NCBI GenBank assembly: GCA_947170435.1
Contig: CAMVTO010000014.1
Span: 1-53,145, forward strand
DNA: 53,145 nt
Origin: an uncultured Clostridia bacterium
Lineage (GTDB): Bacteria; Bacillota; Clostridia; Oscillospirales; Oscillospiraceae
Direction: 5' to 3'
Shown: positions 14,384 through 22,586 of the stretch, in pieces
Layout of the letters: each line of letters opens with the position of its first letter
How positions within the stretch are numbered: position 1 is the stretch's first letter
Position numbers and translations under genes: made by a program
The notes under the pieces: generated by a model
Seen by the model: only the letters and a program-made list of their open reading frames with translations
Told to the model about the DNA's origin: nothing
Databases searched by the model: none

Positions 14384-17263
14384 TCAGGAGTCCAAGACCG
14401 TCCGAAGCGTTTCCATCAGGGCGTCGACATCGATGGGTTTTGGGACATGACCGTTCATTCCCGCGTCAAACGCCGCTTTTCGATCCTCTTCAAAGGCGTT
14501 TGCGGTCATGGCGATGATCGGGATCTTCGAAAGCTGCGGCTGCTCCAGCTTGCGGATCGCTCTCGCCGCTTCGTATCCGTTCATCACAGGCATCTGAATA
14601 TCCATCAAAACGGCGGCATAGTAGCCGGGCTCGGAATTTTTCACCAGCTCAACCGCTTTTGTGCCGTCGTCCGCCTCTTCGACCAGAAATCCGTTCATCT
14701 CCAGAACAGCTGAGGCGATCTCGCGGTTGATTGCCATGTCATCCACCAACAGCAGCCGCTTTCCGGAGAAAGCATCTTCCGCGGTCTCATCCCGCTCCGC
14801 TCCCTGGCGGTGGGCGTCTTTCGGCGCAAGCGCATAGTCGACCCGGACAACAAATTCGCTGCCGGCGCCCGGCGTAGTGATCACGTCGATCGTGCCGCCC
14901 ATCAGATCGACGATCCTTTTTGTGATTGCCATGCCAAGACCCGTACCCTGAATACCGCTGACGGTGGAGGTTTTTTCACGCTCAAACGCGTCAAACACCC
15001 TTGCGGCAAACTCAGGAGTCATGCCGATGCCGTTGTCCCTTACATGAAACGCGTAGCGCCCGCGCCCATCCTCTCCTCTTCCGCTTTGCGCGATGCGCAG
15101 TTCTATCGCGCCTCCGTCCGGTGTGTATTTCACCGCATTGCTGAGAAGGTTCAAAAGCACCTGCTCCAATCGAAGCTTGTCACAGACAACATCCTCGTCC
15201 GCTATCCCGCTCAGATTCAGTGACAGCGTCTGCCGCTTTTCCTCCGCCAGAGGCGCGGTCATCGTGTAGAGGCCATTTGCGAGCTCCGGCAAATTGCAGG
15301 GACCGTCGTCCAACTCAATTTTCCCGCTCTCGATCCTGCTCATTTCGAGGACGTCGTTGATCAGCGCTAGAAGATGCGCACTGGAGGTCTGTATTTTGGT
15401 CAGATAATCCCGCGTCTTATCTGGGTCGTCCGCGCTCTGTCTCGCGAGATTCGTAAAGCCGATGATCGCGTTCATGGGTGTACGGATATCGTGGGACATA
15501 TTGGAAAGAAACGCCGATTTGGAACGGCTTGCCTGCTCCGCCCGCTCCAGCGCTCCCTGTAGGCGCTCCTTCGCCGTGACAAGATCCTCCTTTTGCCGCG
15601 TGACGAGATCCAGCATTTTCTGCTCCTTTTCCTGCTGTTCTCTGGCCTTTCGCAGATTGACCGCCAGCATGAGCGCCACCACGACGATCAGCCCTATGAT
15701 CAGCAGAGCAACCGCGAGCACAACAAGCGCGTTATCCTGTATGAACTCTGATGCCGTATACCTGCTGTCAGAGGACGCGTAGCGGTACATTGCGTTGGTC
15801 ATATTCGACTTATCAATCAGAGATATTCCGCGCTCCAGCAGGGAGTACATCGTGTTGTTGCCCTTTCTCACGCCGATGCAGTAGTTGATCGTCTCATCCA
15901 GCGTCACATGGTTGAGCATATTGTATTTCCGCCACGCGAGAAGGCCGTCTGTTCTCCCGCTGCCAAAGAAGGAGCAGGTCGCCCTGCCGGTCTTTACCGC
16001 CTTCAGGCATTCCTCCGGCGAGTCCGCAAGATATATCTCGCTGTCAGGATAATGTGTTTCGGCGTAATTCCTCTGGAAAGGGCTTCGATCGGAAAGTGCG
16101 ATCACCCGTGTGGTTTTCTCACTGTATTCGCCGTGATAGACCATATGGATGCTGGATTCGATCAGATCGTTGGTCTGTACAATCCCCTGCCGCTCGGAGA
16201 CCCATATATTGTCGTGTACCGGGAAGGCGGCGTCGATCTCTCCTGCCCGCAGCGCGGAGATCAGATCGGCATAGCGTTCGTAGGGGACGTACTCGATCCT
16301 GATTTGTCCGGAGAGTCCCAATTGATTCTGCCATTCGCGGAAGATATCCGTAATCACACCGCTGACGGTTCCGTCAGCGTTTAGGCCACAGTATGGCAGA
16401 TAGTCCGAAAGATACCCAACCGATATGGAATCGTGCGACGCGACCCACGCGCTCTCCTCCGGCGAAAGCGCGGCGTTGACTGCGGTATTTTGGAAATATT
16501 TGATTTGCAGGCTTTGCGTGAAATACGGGTTGCTTTCATTGATCGCGGCCAAAGCCTGATTGAGCTGGGCGAGCAGGTCTGCCCTGCCTCGGGTCACCGC
16601 GAGGTAGTACGAAGACTCTCCCACCTTGACTGCGGGTGAATAGCCGGCGTTTGACGGAACGTTGTTGTTGACGGCAATCAGCGCGTCGATCTCTCCCGCG
16701 TCAAACGCCTCGTCCCGCGTCTGAAAATCGTCAAACAGAATTTCCACGCAGTCCGTGCCGGTCTCCTCCATCCACGACTCAAAGAAATCGGTCATCAGGT
16801 TGTTTGTCAGCGTTCCAACGCGCTTCCCCTTCAAAGTGGACAGATCGCTGCCGCTGATGTCCTCGTTCCCCGCTTTTTTGTAGATATAGTAGGACTCAAA
16901 GCCCATTTCATAACTGGGATAGTTCATCAGCCCCGCGCGCTCCTCCGTATAGGATACGCCCGCAAGCAAGTCGACGTCTCCTTTGAGAAACGCGTCATAC
17001 AGCTCCGCCCAGCCTCCGTCTACATATTCATACTCCCAGCCCGTGTAATTCGACACACGCTGCAAATACTCATACGCATAGCCGCTTTTCTGTGCTGTTT
17101 CTCCGGTTCCTTCCTGAAAGTGGTCGGAATTGTACCATCCCACACGCACCCTGCGACTCGCCGCTCCGTCGCTCACAGCGGATACCGCGCAAAGCGGGGC
17201 GGCGGAAAACAGAAACAGCAAAACCATCACGCAGGAGAAAGCCCGCTTGAACGAATTGTTCAT
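14384..17263 (-). CDS. BvgS-like hybrid sensor kinase with two binding-protein domains
   Basis: 959 residues from the ATG at 17263, preceded by aggaggg; an upstream ATG exists but lacks this site. Order: signal peptide, a first SBP_bac_3 domain (about 40-275, RVRVGWYNSDHFQEG start), a second (about 285-510, SISVGYLSDYLPYCGLNADG), a membrane helix near 525-550, a coiled linker, HisKA with FLSNMSHDIRTPMNAIIGF, an ATPase domain (NLLSNAVKYT, DNGIGM, GTGLGMAI) and a receiver domain (LLLVDDMAINRE, phosphoacceptor in AVLMDIQMPVMNG). No output or Hpt domain is present, so the phosphate must pass to a separate protein. The periplasmic-type domains suggest sensing of an amino acid or similar small molecule. 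It shares a palindromic promoter with the divergent gene at 17394. Confidence 0.92.
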   Translation of the reverse strand: MNNSFKRAFSCVMVLLFLFSAAPLCAVSAVSDGAASRRVRVGWYNSDHFQEGTGETAQKSGYAYEYLQRVSNYTGWEYEYVDGGWAELYDAFLKGDVDLLAGVSYTEERAGLMNYPSYEMGFESYYIYKKAGNEDISGSDLSTLKGKRVGTLTNNLMTDFFESWMEETGTDCVEILFDDFQTRDEAFDAGEIDALIAVNNNVPSNAGYSPAVKVGESSYYLAVTRGRADLLAQLNQALAAINESNPYFTQSLQIKYFQNTAVNAALSPEESAWVASHDSISVGYLSDYLPYCGLNADGTVSGVITDIFREWQNQLGLSGQIRIEYVPYERYADLISALRAGEIDAAFPVHDNIWVSERQGIVQTNDLIESSIHMVYHGEYSEKTTRVIALSDRSPFQRNYAETHYPDSEIYLADSPEECLKAVKTGRATCSFFGSGRTDGLLAWRKYNMLNHVTLDETINYCIGVRKGNNTMYSLLERGISLIDKSNMTNAMYRYASSDSRYTASEFIQDNALVVLAVALLIIGLIVVVALMLAVNLRKAREQQEKEQKMLDLVTRQKEDLVTAKERLQGALERAEQASRSKSAFLSNMSHDIRTPMNAIIGFTNLARQSADDPDKTRDYLTKIQTSSAHLLALINDVLEMSRIESGKIELDDGPCNLPELANGLYTMTAPLAEEKRQTLSLNLSGIADEDVVCDKLRLEQVLLNLLSNAVKYTPDGGAIELRIAQSGRGEDGRGRYAFHVRDNGIGMTPEFAARVFDAFEREKTSTVSGIQGTGLGMAITKRIVDLMGGTIDVITTPGAGSEFVVRVDYALAPKDAHRQGAERDETAEDAFSGKRLLLVDDMAINREIASAVLEMNGFLVEEADDGTKAVELVKNSEPGYYAAVLMDIQMPVMNGYEAARAIRKLEQPQLSKIPIIAMTANAFEEDRKAAFDAGMNGHVPKPIDVDALMETLRTVLDS

Positions 17264-17318
17264 AATCCCTCCTATCTCCACCATGGAACTGCCGGATAGC
17301 GGCAACATCGCATATATT

Positions 17319-17364
17319 CAGTATATCCGTCTTATTGACAAATGTCAATAAGACGGATATACTG
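17319..17364. promoter_or_regulatory. 46-bp palindrome carrying identical divergent promoters
   Basis: Two perfect 22-base arms are separated by aa. On the plus strand TTGACA (17335-17340) and TATACT (17358-17363) are 17 bases apart, about 30 bases before the start at 17394. By symmetry the minus strand has TTGACA (17343-17348), 17 bases and TATACT (17320-17325), serving the kinase gene. The same palindrome could also be bound by a dimeric regulator. Confidence 0.85.
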
Positions 17365-17393
17365 GTGTGGAAAACTAAGAGGAGGGCGCAGAA

Positions 17394-18113
17394 ATGCCGA
17401 GACCCACTCGCAGCCGAAGGATCGAGGGATATCCTGAGCACTGGAGCTTTTCGCCGGACAACGCCGACGACGCTGAAGAAGTGATACTGGCGCTGGACGA
17501 ATATGAGGCCATCCGACTCATTGACCGGGAGCGGTTAACGCAGGAGCAGTGCGCCGCGCGGATGGGCGTTGCCCGCACAACAGTTACAGCGATTTATGAG
17601 AACGCGCGTGCCAAGCTCGCGCAGGTGATCGTAGACGGAAAACGCCTTCGGATATCCGGCGGCAGCTACCAAATCATCCGGCATGAAATGAGACAGATCA
17701 TTGAGAAAGGACAGGCAGCTATGAGAATCGCAGTGACTTATGAAAACGGGGAAATTTTCCAGCATTTCGGGCGCACGGAGCACTTCAAGCTCTACGACAT
17801 TGAGGATGGAACCATCACAAACGAACAAATCGTTGAAACCGGCGGCAGCGGTCACAGCGCACTGGCGGGTTTTCTCCGCTCGGCGCAGGTCGACGCGCTG
17901 ATTTGCGGCGGCATCGGGCCGGGGGCGCAGATGGCCCTTGCCGAAGCCGGAATAACGCTATACGGCGGCATCAGCGGCAATGCGGACGCCGCGGCGAAGG
18001 CGTTGGCGGAAGGCAGGCTTGCCTATGATCCGGACGCGCATTGTGACCACCACGACCATGCAGGAGAAGGGCATGACTGCGCCCACGACGGTGGGCACTG
18101 CTGCGGCGCGTAA
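17394..18113 (+). CDS. DUF134 - NifX/NifB-type cofactor-binding fusion protein
   Basis: 239 residues. Residues 1-100 are the DUF134 helix-turn-helix domain (PRPTRSRRIEGYPEHWSFSP, AIRLIDRERLTQEQCAARMG, ARTTVTAIYENARAKLA). Residues 108-215 match the dinitrogenase iron-molybdenum cofactor family (RIAVTYENGEIFQHFGRTEH, LICGGIGPGAQMALAEAGI). The tail is His/Cys-rich (CDHHDHAGEGHDCAHDGGHC), a probable metal site. Such fusions are usual in anaerobes and are thought to be metal- or Fe-S-responsive regulators, but no nif genes are nearby. A strong aggaggg precedes the start. The stop lies at the junction with the truncated gene that follows. Confidence 0.9.
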   Translation: MPRPTRSRRIEGYPEHWSFSPDNADDAEEVILALDEYEAIRLIDRERLTQEQCAARMGVARTTVTAIYENARAKLAQVIVDGKRLRISGGSYQIIRHEMRQIIEKGQAAMRIAVTYENGEIFQHFGRTEHFKLYDIEDGTITNEQIVETGGSGHSALAGFLRSAQVDALICGGIGPGAQMALAEAGITLYGGISGNADAAAKALAEGRLAYDPDAHCDHHDHAGEGHDCAHDGGHCCGA

Positions 18114-18822
18114 GGCGGACTCGGAGGACGTCACGCCCATCCTACGGCGGCAGATAGCGCTGAACAGCGCGATTGCCGAGGAGGGACTGGAAAACAGCTA
18201 CGGCGCAAACATCGGGAAAGTCCTTCTAACGACTGGAAACGACGTGCGCACCCACGCCAAGGCGCGGGCTGCCGCGGCGTCGGACGCGCGGATGAACGGC
18301 TGCGAGATGCCGGTTGTGATCTGCTCCGGCAGCGGCAATCAGGGCATTACCGCGTCGCTGCCTGTCATCGAATACGCAAGGGCGCTCGGCAAGAGCGAGG
18401 ATGAGCTTTTGCGCGCGCTGGCGGTGTCCAATCTGGTGACGCTCCACGAAAAGACCGGTATTGGGCGCCTGTCCGCCTATTGCGGCGCGGTGAGCGCGGG
18501 GGCCGGAGCCGGAGCCGGCATCGCGTGGCTCCACGGCGGCCGCGTCCGCGCAGTGGCGCACACGATCGTCAATGCGCTGGCTGTCACCAGCGGCATCGTA
18601 TGCGACGGGGCAAAATCCTCCTGCGCAGCGAAGATTGCCATGGCGACGGAGGCCGGTATCTTCGGCTATGAAATGTATACGCAGGGGCAACAGTTCGTCG
18701 GTGGGGACGGCTTGGTCGTCAAGGGCGTGGAAAACTCCATTGCCAGCTTCAGCCGTCTCGCCCGTGTCGGCATGAGGGAAACGGATCAGGAAATCATCCG
18801 AATGATGACAGAGCAGCGCTGA
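18090..18822 (+). pseudogene. 5'-truncated L-cysteine desulfidase-like (UPF0597) gene
   Basis: From about 18112 the frame encodes the C-terminal 235 residues of the UPF0597/CdsB family, whose members are about 430 residues long: LRRQIALNSAIAEEGLENSY, DARMNGCEMPVV, GSGNQGITASLPV, and CDGAKSSCAAKIA with family cysteines that hold an Fe-S cluster. The N-terminal 190 residues are absent. The frame upstream only passes through the DUF134-NifX gene out of frame, and no ribosome binding site stands before the family match. A deletion that joined the two genes is the simplest reading, although a short product from an internal ATG (18058 or 18073) is possible. Confidence 0.75.
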
Positions 18823-18860
18823 AGCCGTTGCGGAGAAATGTACTGACAGTTTGCAGAGAC

Positions 18861-18892
18861 GAGACTCCCAGCCCAATTGGGCTGGGAGTCTC
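18861..18892. terminator. Perfect 14-bp hairpin terminator
   Basis: Stem gagactcccagccc / gggctgggagtctc with loop aatt, followed by atattgtt. It ends the DUF134-NifX/desulfidase transcript. Confidence 0.8.
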
Positions 18893-18898
18893 ATATTG

Positions 18899-19155
18899 TT
18901 AACTGTTGTTAAACAGCGGACTCAGCGTATCTTCGTGCTCCTCAAACACCTTGCACACAGATCCGCTCCAATGCCGCGCGTCCTGTGTGCTGCTGCCGAA
19001 AACATAGTCCTCCTGCCCGTAGTCGATCACATCAAAGCCGGGGATTGCCTTGCTCGCGCCCGTCGTGCGGTACGCCGCGGCGTCGGCAAGGGAGAACGTC
19101 ACGTTGGCAATGTCGTCGTAAAGATGCCGGACCGATTGGCGCGGATCTGGAGAAG
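18899..19155 (-). pseudogene. C-terminal fragment of an unidentified protein
   Basis: The minus frame reads RQSVRHLYDDIANVTFSLAD through GFDVIDYGQEDYVFGSST to a stop at 18899. Residue composition is protein-like, but no start codon with a ribosome binding site is present and the upstream side meets an unrelated plus-strand fragment at about 19120-19155. I do not recognise the family. Confidence 0.35.
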
Positions 19156-19263
19156 TATCGCGGCCTGACCTATCATGGCGCGCCGTACTCCTACGAGGAC
19201 GAGAACGAGCGGTGCGCGCAGGAAGCGTTCAGCAGGGAGCACTCGGAAAACGGGAACAGCTAA
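19119..19263 (+). pseudogene. C-terminal fragment of an unidentified protein
   Basis: The plus frame ends in ADLEKYRGLTYHGAPYSYED and about 20 more polar residues before a TAA. There is no start of its own. A hairpin follows at 19271-19305 (gcgtgaac / gttcacgc outer arms). The family is unknown. Confidence 0.3.
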
Positions 19264-19354
19264 ACCTTACGCGTGAACAGGACGGCGCTGCCGCCCCGTT
19301 CACGCCGTCATTTCCAGCCATTTTCGCGCCCATCCCTGCCAAATTTGCCAGAGG

Positions 19355-19509
19355 TCAGGCGCCTGATGCCCGATTTTGCTCAGATCCCGCAGAATTCTGC
19401 GGGATCTCGCAGGAACTGTTGAGATGGTGCAGAATTCTGCACCATCTCAATCACAAACAAACGGAAACGCAGTCTGACCCCCTGCCAAATTTGGCAGGGG
19501 GTCAGACTG
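19355..19509. repeat. Cluster of four perfect palindromes
   Basis: Loop-free perfect palindromes lie at 19355-19366 (12 bp, tcaggcgcctga), 19382-19407 (26 bp, centre gcagaattctgc), 19419-19450 (32 bp, same centre) and 19470-19509 (40 bp, centre ccaaatttgg). No gene is present between 19264 and 19719, and none of the palindromes has a following T-run. Confidence 0.9.
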
Positions 19510-19513
19510 TCAC

Positions 19514-19569
19514 TGGTACGCCTGATGCGATTCGAACGCACGACCTTCAGAGTCGGAGTTATCAGGCAT
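19514..19569 (-). other. 56-nt tRNA-like remnant with acceptor, T-arm and CCA
   Basis: On the minus strand atgcctgat (19561-19569) pairs over 9 bases with atcaggcgt (19518-19526), followed by a discriminator A and CCA. Inside are a T-arm (tgcg, TTCGAAT, cgca) and a 4-bp arm cgac/gtcg with a 7-nt loop. A D-arm is missing. The core ctccgactc and aaggtcg is shared with the remnant at 13988-14037, which suggests two scars of similar integration events. Confidence 0.5.
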
Positions 19570-19637
19570 GATGGCAAAATGCCGGATTTATGCGGGTTTT
19601 GGGACTCGTTGGAAAGTATCCAAAACCTTTTGAAAAC

Positions 19638-19670
19638 GGCTCCAGCCCGCGCAAATGCTGGGCTGGAGCC
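19638..19670 (-). terminator. Terminator of the phd-doc operon
   Basis: The 11-bp stem ggctccagccc / gggctggagcc has an 11-nt loop; on the minus strand it is followed by gttttcaaaa. It lies 50 bases after the doc stop. A further palindrome, ctatttcgcgaaatag, overlaps its right end at 19670-19685. Confidence 0.6.
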
Positions 19671-19719
19671 TATTTCGCGAAATAGTAGTCAAACAGTAGT
19701 CAAGCACGCCGTTCACCGT

Positions 19720-20100
19720 TCACAGACTTTCATGCTCACGCACCCAAGCAAGCAAACCCTCATACTTCATCGACCCGTCCGCCACTGCCAACCCTGCCTG
19801 AACTACGTCATCATTCGTGCAGTTCATGTGAATGCCGTTGACTTCAAGGAACGTCAGCATAATGTGCATCCCGATACGCTTGTTGCCATCCACAAAGGCA
19901 TGGTTAGAGATCAGCGTATACCCGAGCCGAGCGCCTTTCTCCTCTTTCGTCGGATAAAGCTCCTGCCCGTCAAAGGTCGCATGGATACCCTCCAATGCTG
20001 ACTCCAGCAACGCCTCATCCCGGACGCCGACGCTGCCGCCCGTTTCTTCTGCAATCAATTTGTGCAGCAACAAAACCTTGTCCTTAGAAAACCGGATCAT
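19720..20100 (-). CDS. doc: Doc-type toxin (Fic fold)
   Basis: 126 residues with the death-on-curing motif HAFVDGNKRIG near residue 67, the Fic-family active site that in Doc phosphorylates translation factor EF-Tu. Length and the N-terminal LLHKLIAEETGGSVGVRDEA segment agree with Doc. The start overlaps the antitoxin stop by 4 bases (ATGA). All motif residues are intact, so the toxin is probably functional. The pair sits between mobile-element scars and may stabilise this region. Confidence 0.92.
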   Translation of the reverse strand: MIRFSKDKVLLLHKLIAEETGGSVGVRDEALLESALEGIHATFDGQELYPTKEEKGARLGYTLISNHAFVDGNKRIGMHIMLTFLEVNGIHMNCTNDDVVQAGLAVADGSMKYEGLLAWVREHESL

Positions 20101-20339
20101 TTGGCAAGCTCCAGAAACGCAGGCTTAAAGCGATCAAGGATGCGCCTTGCCACAACATCGATCTTCTCGTCGTCTGTCAACTCAAGGTCAGGTTCCTTCT
20201 CAAGATTGACCAGCATATACTTGGGGCGGTTGTTTTTGAACACCACGGCATCGCCATATTCGTCCGCAATCCGCGTCGCTTTGGAAAAATTCTGATTTGC
20301 TTCCGTCACCGTAATGATTTTCTTTGTGTCTATTGTCAT
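20097..20339 (-). CDS. phd: Phd/YefM-type antitoxin
   Basis: 80 residues. The N-terminal Phd/YefM fold (ITVTEANQNFSKATRIADEY, then DAVVFKNNRPKYMLVNLE) binds DNA and the acidic C-terminal part (LELTDDEKIDVVARRILDRF) would wrap the toxin. It is the first gene of the two-gene operon and probably represses it at the inverted repeat inside the promoter at 20357-20385. Confidence 0.9.
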   Translation of the reverse strand: MTIDTKKIITVTEANQNFSKATRIADEYGDAVVFKNNRPKYMLVNLEKEPDLELTDDEKIDVVARRILDRFKPAFLELAK

Positions 20340-20356
20340 TTCGCATCACCAATTAT

Positions 20357-20385
20357 AGTATAGCCAAATAATAGCTATAAATCAA
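20357..20385 (-). promoter_or_regulatory. phd-doc promoter with operator
   Basis: On the minus strand TTGATT (20380-20385) and TATACT (20357-20362) are 17 bases apart. Inside the spacer and -10 lie inverted 6-base arms tatagc / gctata, a plausible Phd binding site. Confidence 0.7.
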
Positions 20386-20442
20386 CCTATTTCTAAAATC
20401 GTCGAAAAAAAATTCCGCCAAAAATAGTGTCAAATATTGGGC

Positions 20443-20655
20443 AAGGTCTCACATCGCAGCAAGAGCCCGCCCCCGCTTTTAGAAATTCTGTTCAGATGGT
20501 ATAGAACGATTGCCTTAAATCTCTATCACGCAGTATTCAAATGCGTTAATGACCGTCGTCCCTCCAAGCTGTGTCCTCTGCGGAATCTTGACGCCATAGT
20601 TTTTGTGGATGTGCCCGTGGATGAAATAGCGGGGATGGCAGCGTTCAATCAGTTT
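20443..20655. repeat. Direct repeat, copy 2 (pairs with 1-213)
   Basis: This is the parental copy: it includes the last 45 or so codons of the intact metallophosphoesterase and about 70 bases downstream. The duplicated block starts inside the gene at 20655 and continues to at least 20443. Confidence 0.9.
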
Positions 20656-21105
20656 GTTGAAACATTCAAACCCGCAATGGGACGCGGAGTCAAAGTCGTT
20701 GATGTGCCTTGCCGGCGCGTGTGTCACAAGAATATCAATGCCTTTGTGATGCAGCAGCGCAAAGCACAGTCGATGAATGCGCCGGCGCATCTGCCCTTCA
20801 CTAAACATATACTTGCCATCGCGATACCGATGAGAGCCTCCAAGCCCTAAGATTCGGACGCCGTTATGGACATAAATCTGATCGTCTATACAGATGCAGC
20901 CTTCCGGCGGTCTTGTATCGTAAAGCTCGTCATGATTGCCATGGACGTATAGAAGTGGGCAGCGGGCCATGGTGACAAGGAATTCCAAGTAGGATGGGCT
21001 CAGATCCCCACAGGAAATAATGAGATCGAATTCGCTCAGCTTTCCATGCGTATAATAGTCATAAAAGTATTTTGATTCTATATCAGAGATTGCAAGTATT
21101 TTCAT
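20515..21105 (-). CDS. Calcineurin-like metallophosphoesterase coupled to galT
   Basis: 196 residues with the family motifs SCGDLSPSY, VHGNHDELYD, THAPARH and HGHIH. The first motif reads SDIESKY: the histidine of the usual DxH is glutamate, a variation that may alter the metals used. The start overlaps the galT stop (ATGA), so it is the last gene of the galactose operon. The substrate is unknown; a role in removing an accumulated phosphorylated sugar or nucleotide would fit the place but is only inference. Its 3' end was copied to the left edge of the window. Confidence 0.82.
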   Translation of the reverse strand: MKILAISDIESKYFYDYYTHGKLSEFDLIISCGDLSPSYLEFLVTMARCPLLYVHGNHDELYDTRPPEGCICIDDQIYVHNGVRILGLGGSHRYRDGKYMFSEGQMRRRIHRLCFALLHHKGIDILVTHAPARHINDFDSASHCGFECFNKLIERCHPRYFIHGHIHKNYGVKIPQRTQLGGTTVINAFEYCVIEI

Positions 21106-22586
21106 AAAACCGAGTGGAGGAACCGCAAAAAGGCAGCCTTGCCCGCCTCATTTCGCTTGTAAATGCCGGCGTGCTCCAGCACCTTCGCAAAGACCTTGCC
21201 CGTCTCGCCTTGAACGATTTCCCACGCGGTTTCCTGTGTGATTTCATATTGTACGCGAAACGCTTCCGCCCAGTCCGCGTGTTTGGCGGTTAGTTCGTTC
21301 ATGCGCAAATCGCTGCCGTTGGCAAGCCCTTCGGCAACGGCGCGAAGTTCATCCTTCAAGCGAGAGGGCAGCACCGCGAGACCCATGACCTCGATCAAGC
21401 CGATGTTCTCCTTTTTGATGTGGTGCAGCTCCGCGTGGGGGTGGTACAGGCCCAGAGGATGCTCCTCTGTAGTCAGGTTGTTCCGCAGGACAAGATCCAG
21501 CTCATACCTGCCATTTCGCATCCGCGCAATGGGCGTGATGGTGTTGTGCGGCACACCGTCTGTTTTGGCGAAAATCACAGCATCCGTATCCGTATAGCCC
21601 CGCCACGCGGTCAGGATGCGGTCGGCCAGCTCCACAAGGCGGGCGCTGTCCGCACAGGAGAGCCGGATCACCGACATGGGCCACTTGACGATGCCCGCCG
21701 TCACATCGGCAAAGCCGGGGAAAGAAAAGGGCGTTTCAATCTCTGCCCGCTCCATAGCGAAGGTGTAATGCCCGCCCTGAAAGTGGTCGTGGGCGAGGAT
21801 GGAGCCGCCGACGATAGGCAGGTCTGCGTTGGAGCCGACGAAGTAGTGCGGGAACTGACGCACGAAATCCAACAGCTTGGCGAAGCAGTCCCTGTCGATC
21901 TTCATGGGCGTGTGCTCCCGATTGAAGCAGATGCAGTGTTCGTTGTAGTAGACATAGGGCGAGTATTGCAGGAACCACGGCTTGCCGTTAATCGAAATCG
22001 GCACGACGCGGTGATTCTGCCGCGCGGGATGGTTGACGCGACCGGCGTAGCCCTCGTTTTCGGCGCAGAGCTGGCAGCGGGGATAGTCTGAGGCGGGCAG
22101 ATCCCGCGCCGCGGCAATGGCCTTGGGGTCCTTCTCCGGCTTGGAGAGGTTGATGGTGATGTCCAGCTCGCCGTACTCTGTTTCGGCTTTCCAACGGATG
22201 TCCTTCGCGCAGCGGTCGCGGCGGATGTAGTTGGTGTCCTGGCTGAAATGATAGTACCAATCCGTGGCGGCGCGGGGGCTTTCGGCGTACCGGGCGCGGA
22301 ATGCCCCAATCACCTGCGCGGGTCGCGGCGTCAGGCGGCCCATCAGCTCTGTGTCGAACAGGTCGCGGTAGGTGACGGTGTTTTCCTGCAGAACGTCCCG
22401 CGCAAAGGCGTCGTCGCACAGCGCGTCCAGCGTGTCGGACAGCGAGGCGTCGTCGGCCACCTCCGCCGCCGGGAGTGCGTCGGCTTGCAGAGCGTCCAGC
22501 AGGACGTTGACCGCCCAAATGCGCTCGCAGTCGTTAATCAAACCGGTTTTCGCGGCGTACTCCACCAAGCGTAAGACTGCATTCAT
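21102..22586 (-). CDS. galT: Galactose-1-phosphate uridylyltransferase, Firmicutes type
   Basis: 494 residues from the ATG at 22586, which overlaps the galE stop (ATGA). This is the long class-II GalT of Firmicutes and not the 350-residue enterobacterial type. Visible family blocks are CQLCAENEGYAGRVNHPARQ, HRVVPISINGKPWFLQYSPY, YYNEHCICFNREHTPM and SILAHDHFQGGHYTFAMER, the last carrying the active-site histidines. It transfers UMP from UDP-glucose to galactose 1-phosphate, between GalK and GalE in the Leloir pathway, all in one operon. Confidence 0.95.
   Translation of the reverse strand: MNAVLRLVEYAAKTGLINDCERIWAVNVLLDALQADALPAAEVADDASLSDTLDALCDDAFARDVLQENTVTYRDLFDTELMGRLTPRPAQVIGAFRARYAESPRAATDWYYHFSQDTNYIRRDRCAKDIRWKAETEYGELDITINLSKPEKDPKAIAAARDLPASDYPRCQLCAENEGYAGRVNHPARQNHRVVPISINGKPWFLQYSPYVYYNEHCICFNREHTPMKIDRDCFAKLLDFVRQFPHYFVGSNADLPIVGGSILAHDHFQGGHYTFAMERAEIETPFSFPGFADVTAGIVKWPMSVIRLSCADSARLVELADRILTAWRGYTDTDAVIFAKTDGVPHNTITPIARMRNGRYELDLVLRNNLTTEEHPLGLYHPHAELHHIKKENIGLIEVMGLAVLPSRLKDELRAVAEGLANGSDLRMNELTAKHADWAEAFRVQYEITQETAWEIVQGETGKVFAKVLEHAGIYKRNEAGKAAFLRFLHSVL

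Noticed and set aside
19382..19509. CRISPR array or tandem repeat
   Set aside because: The palindromes differ in arm sequence, have no constant repeat-spacer spacing, and no cas gene is near.
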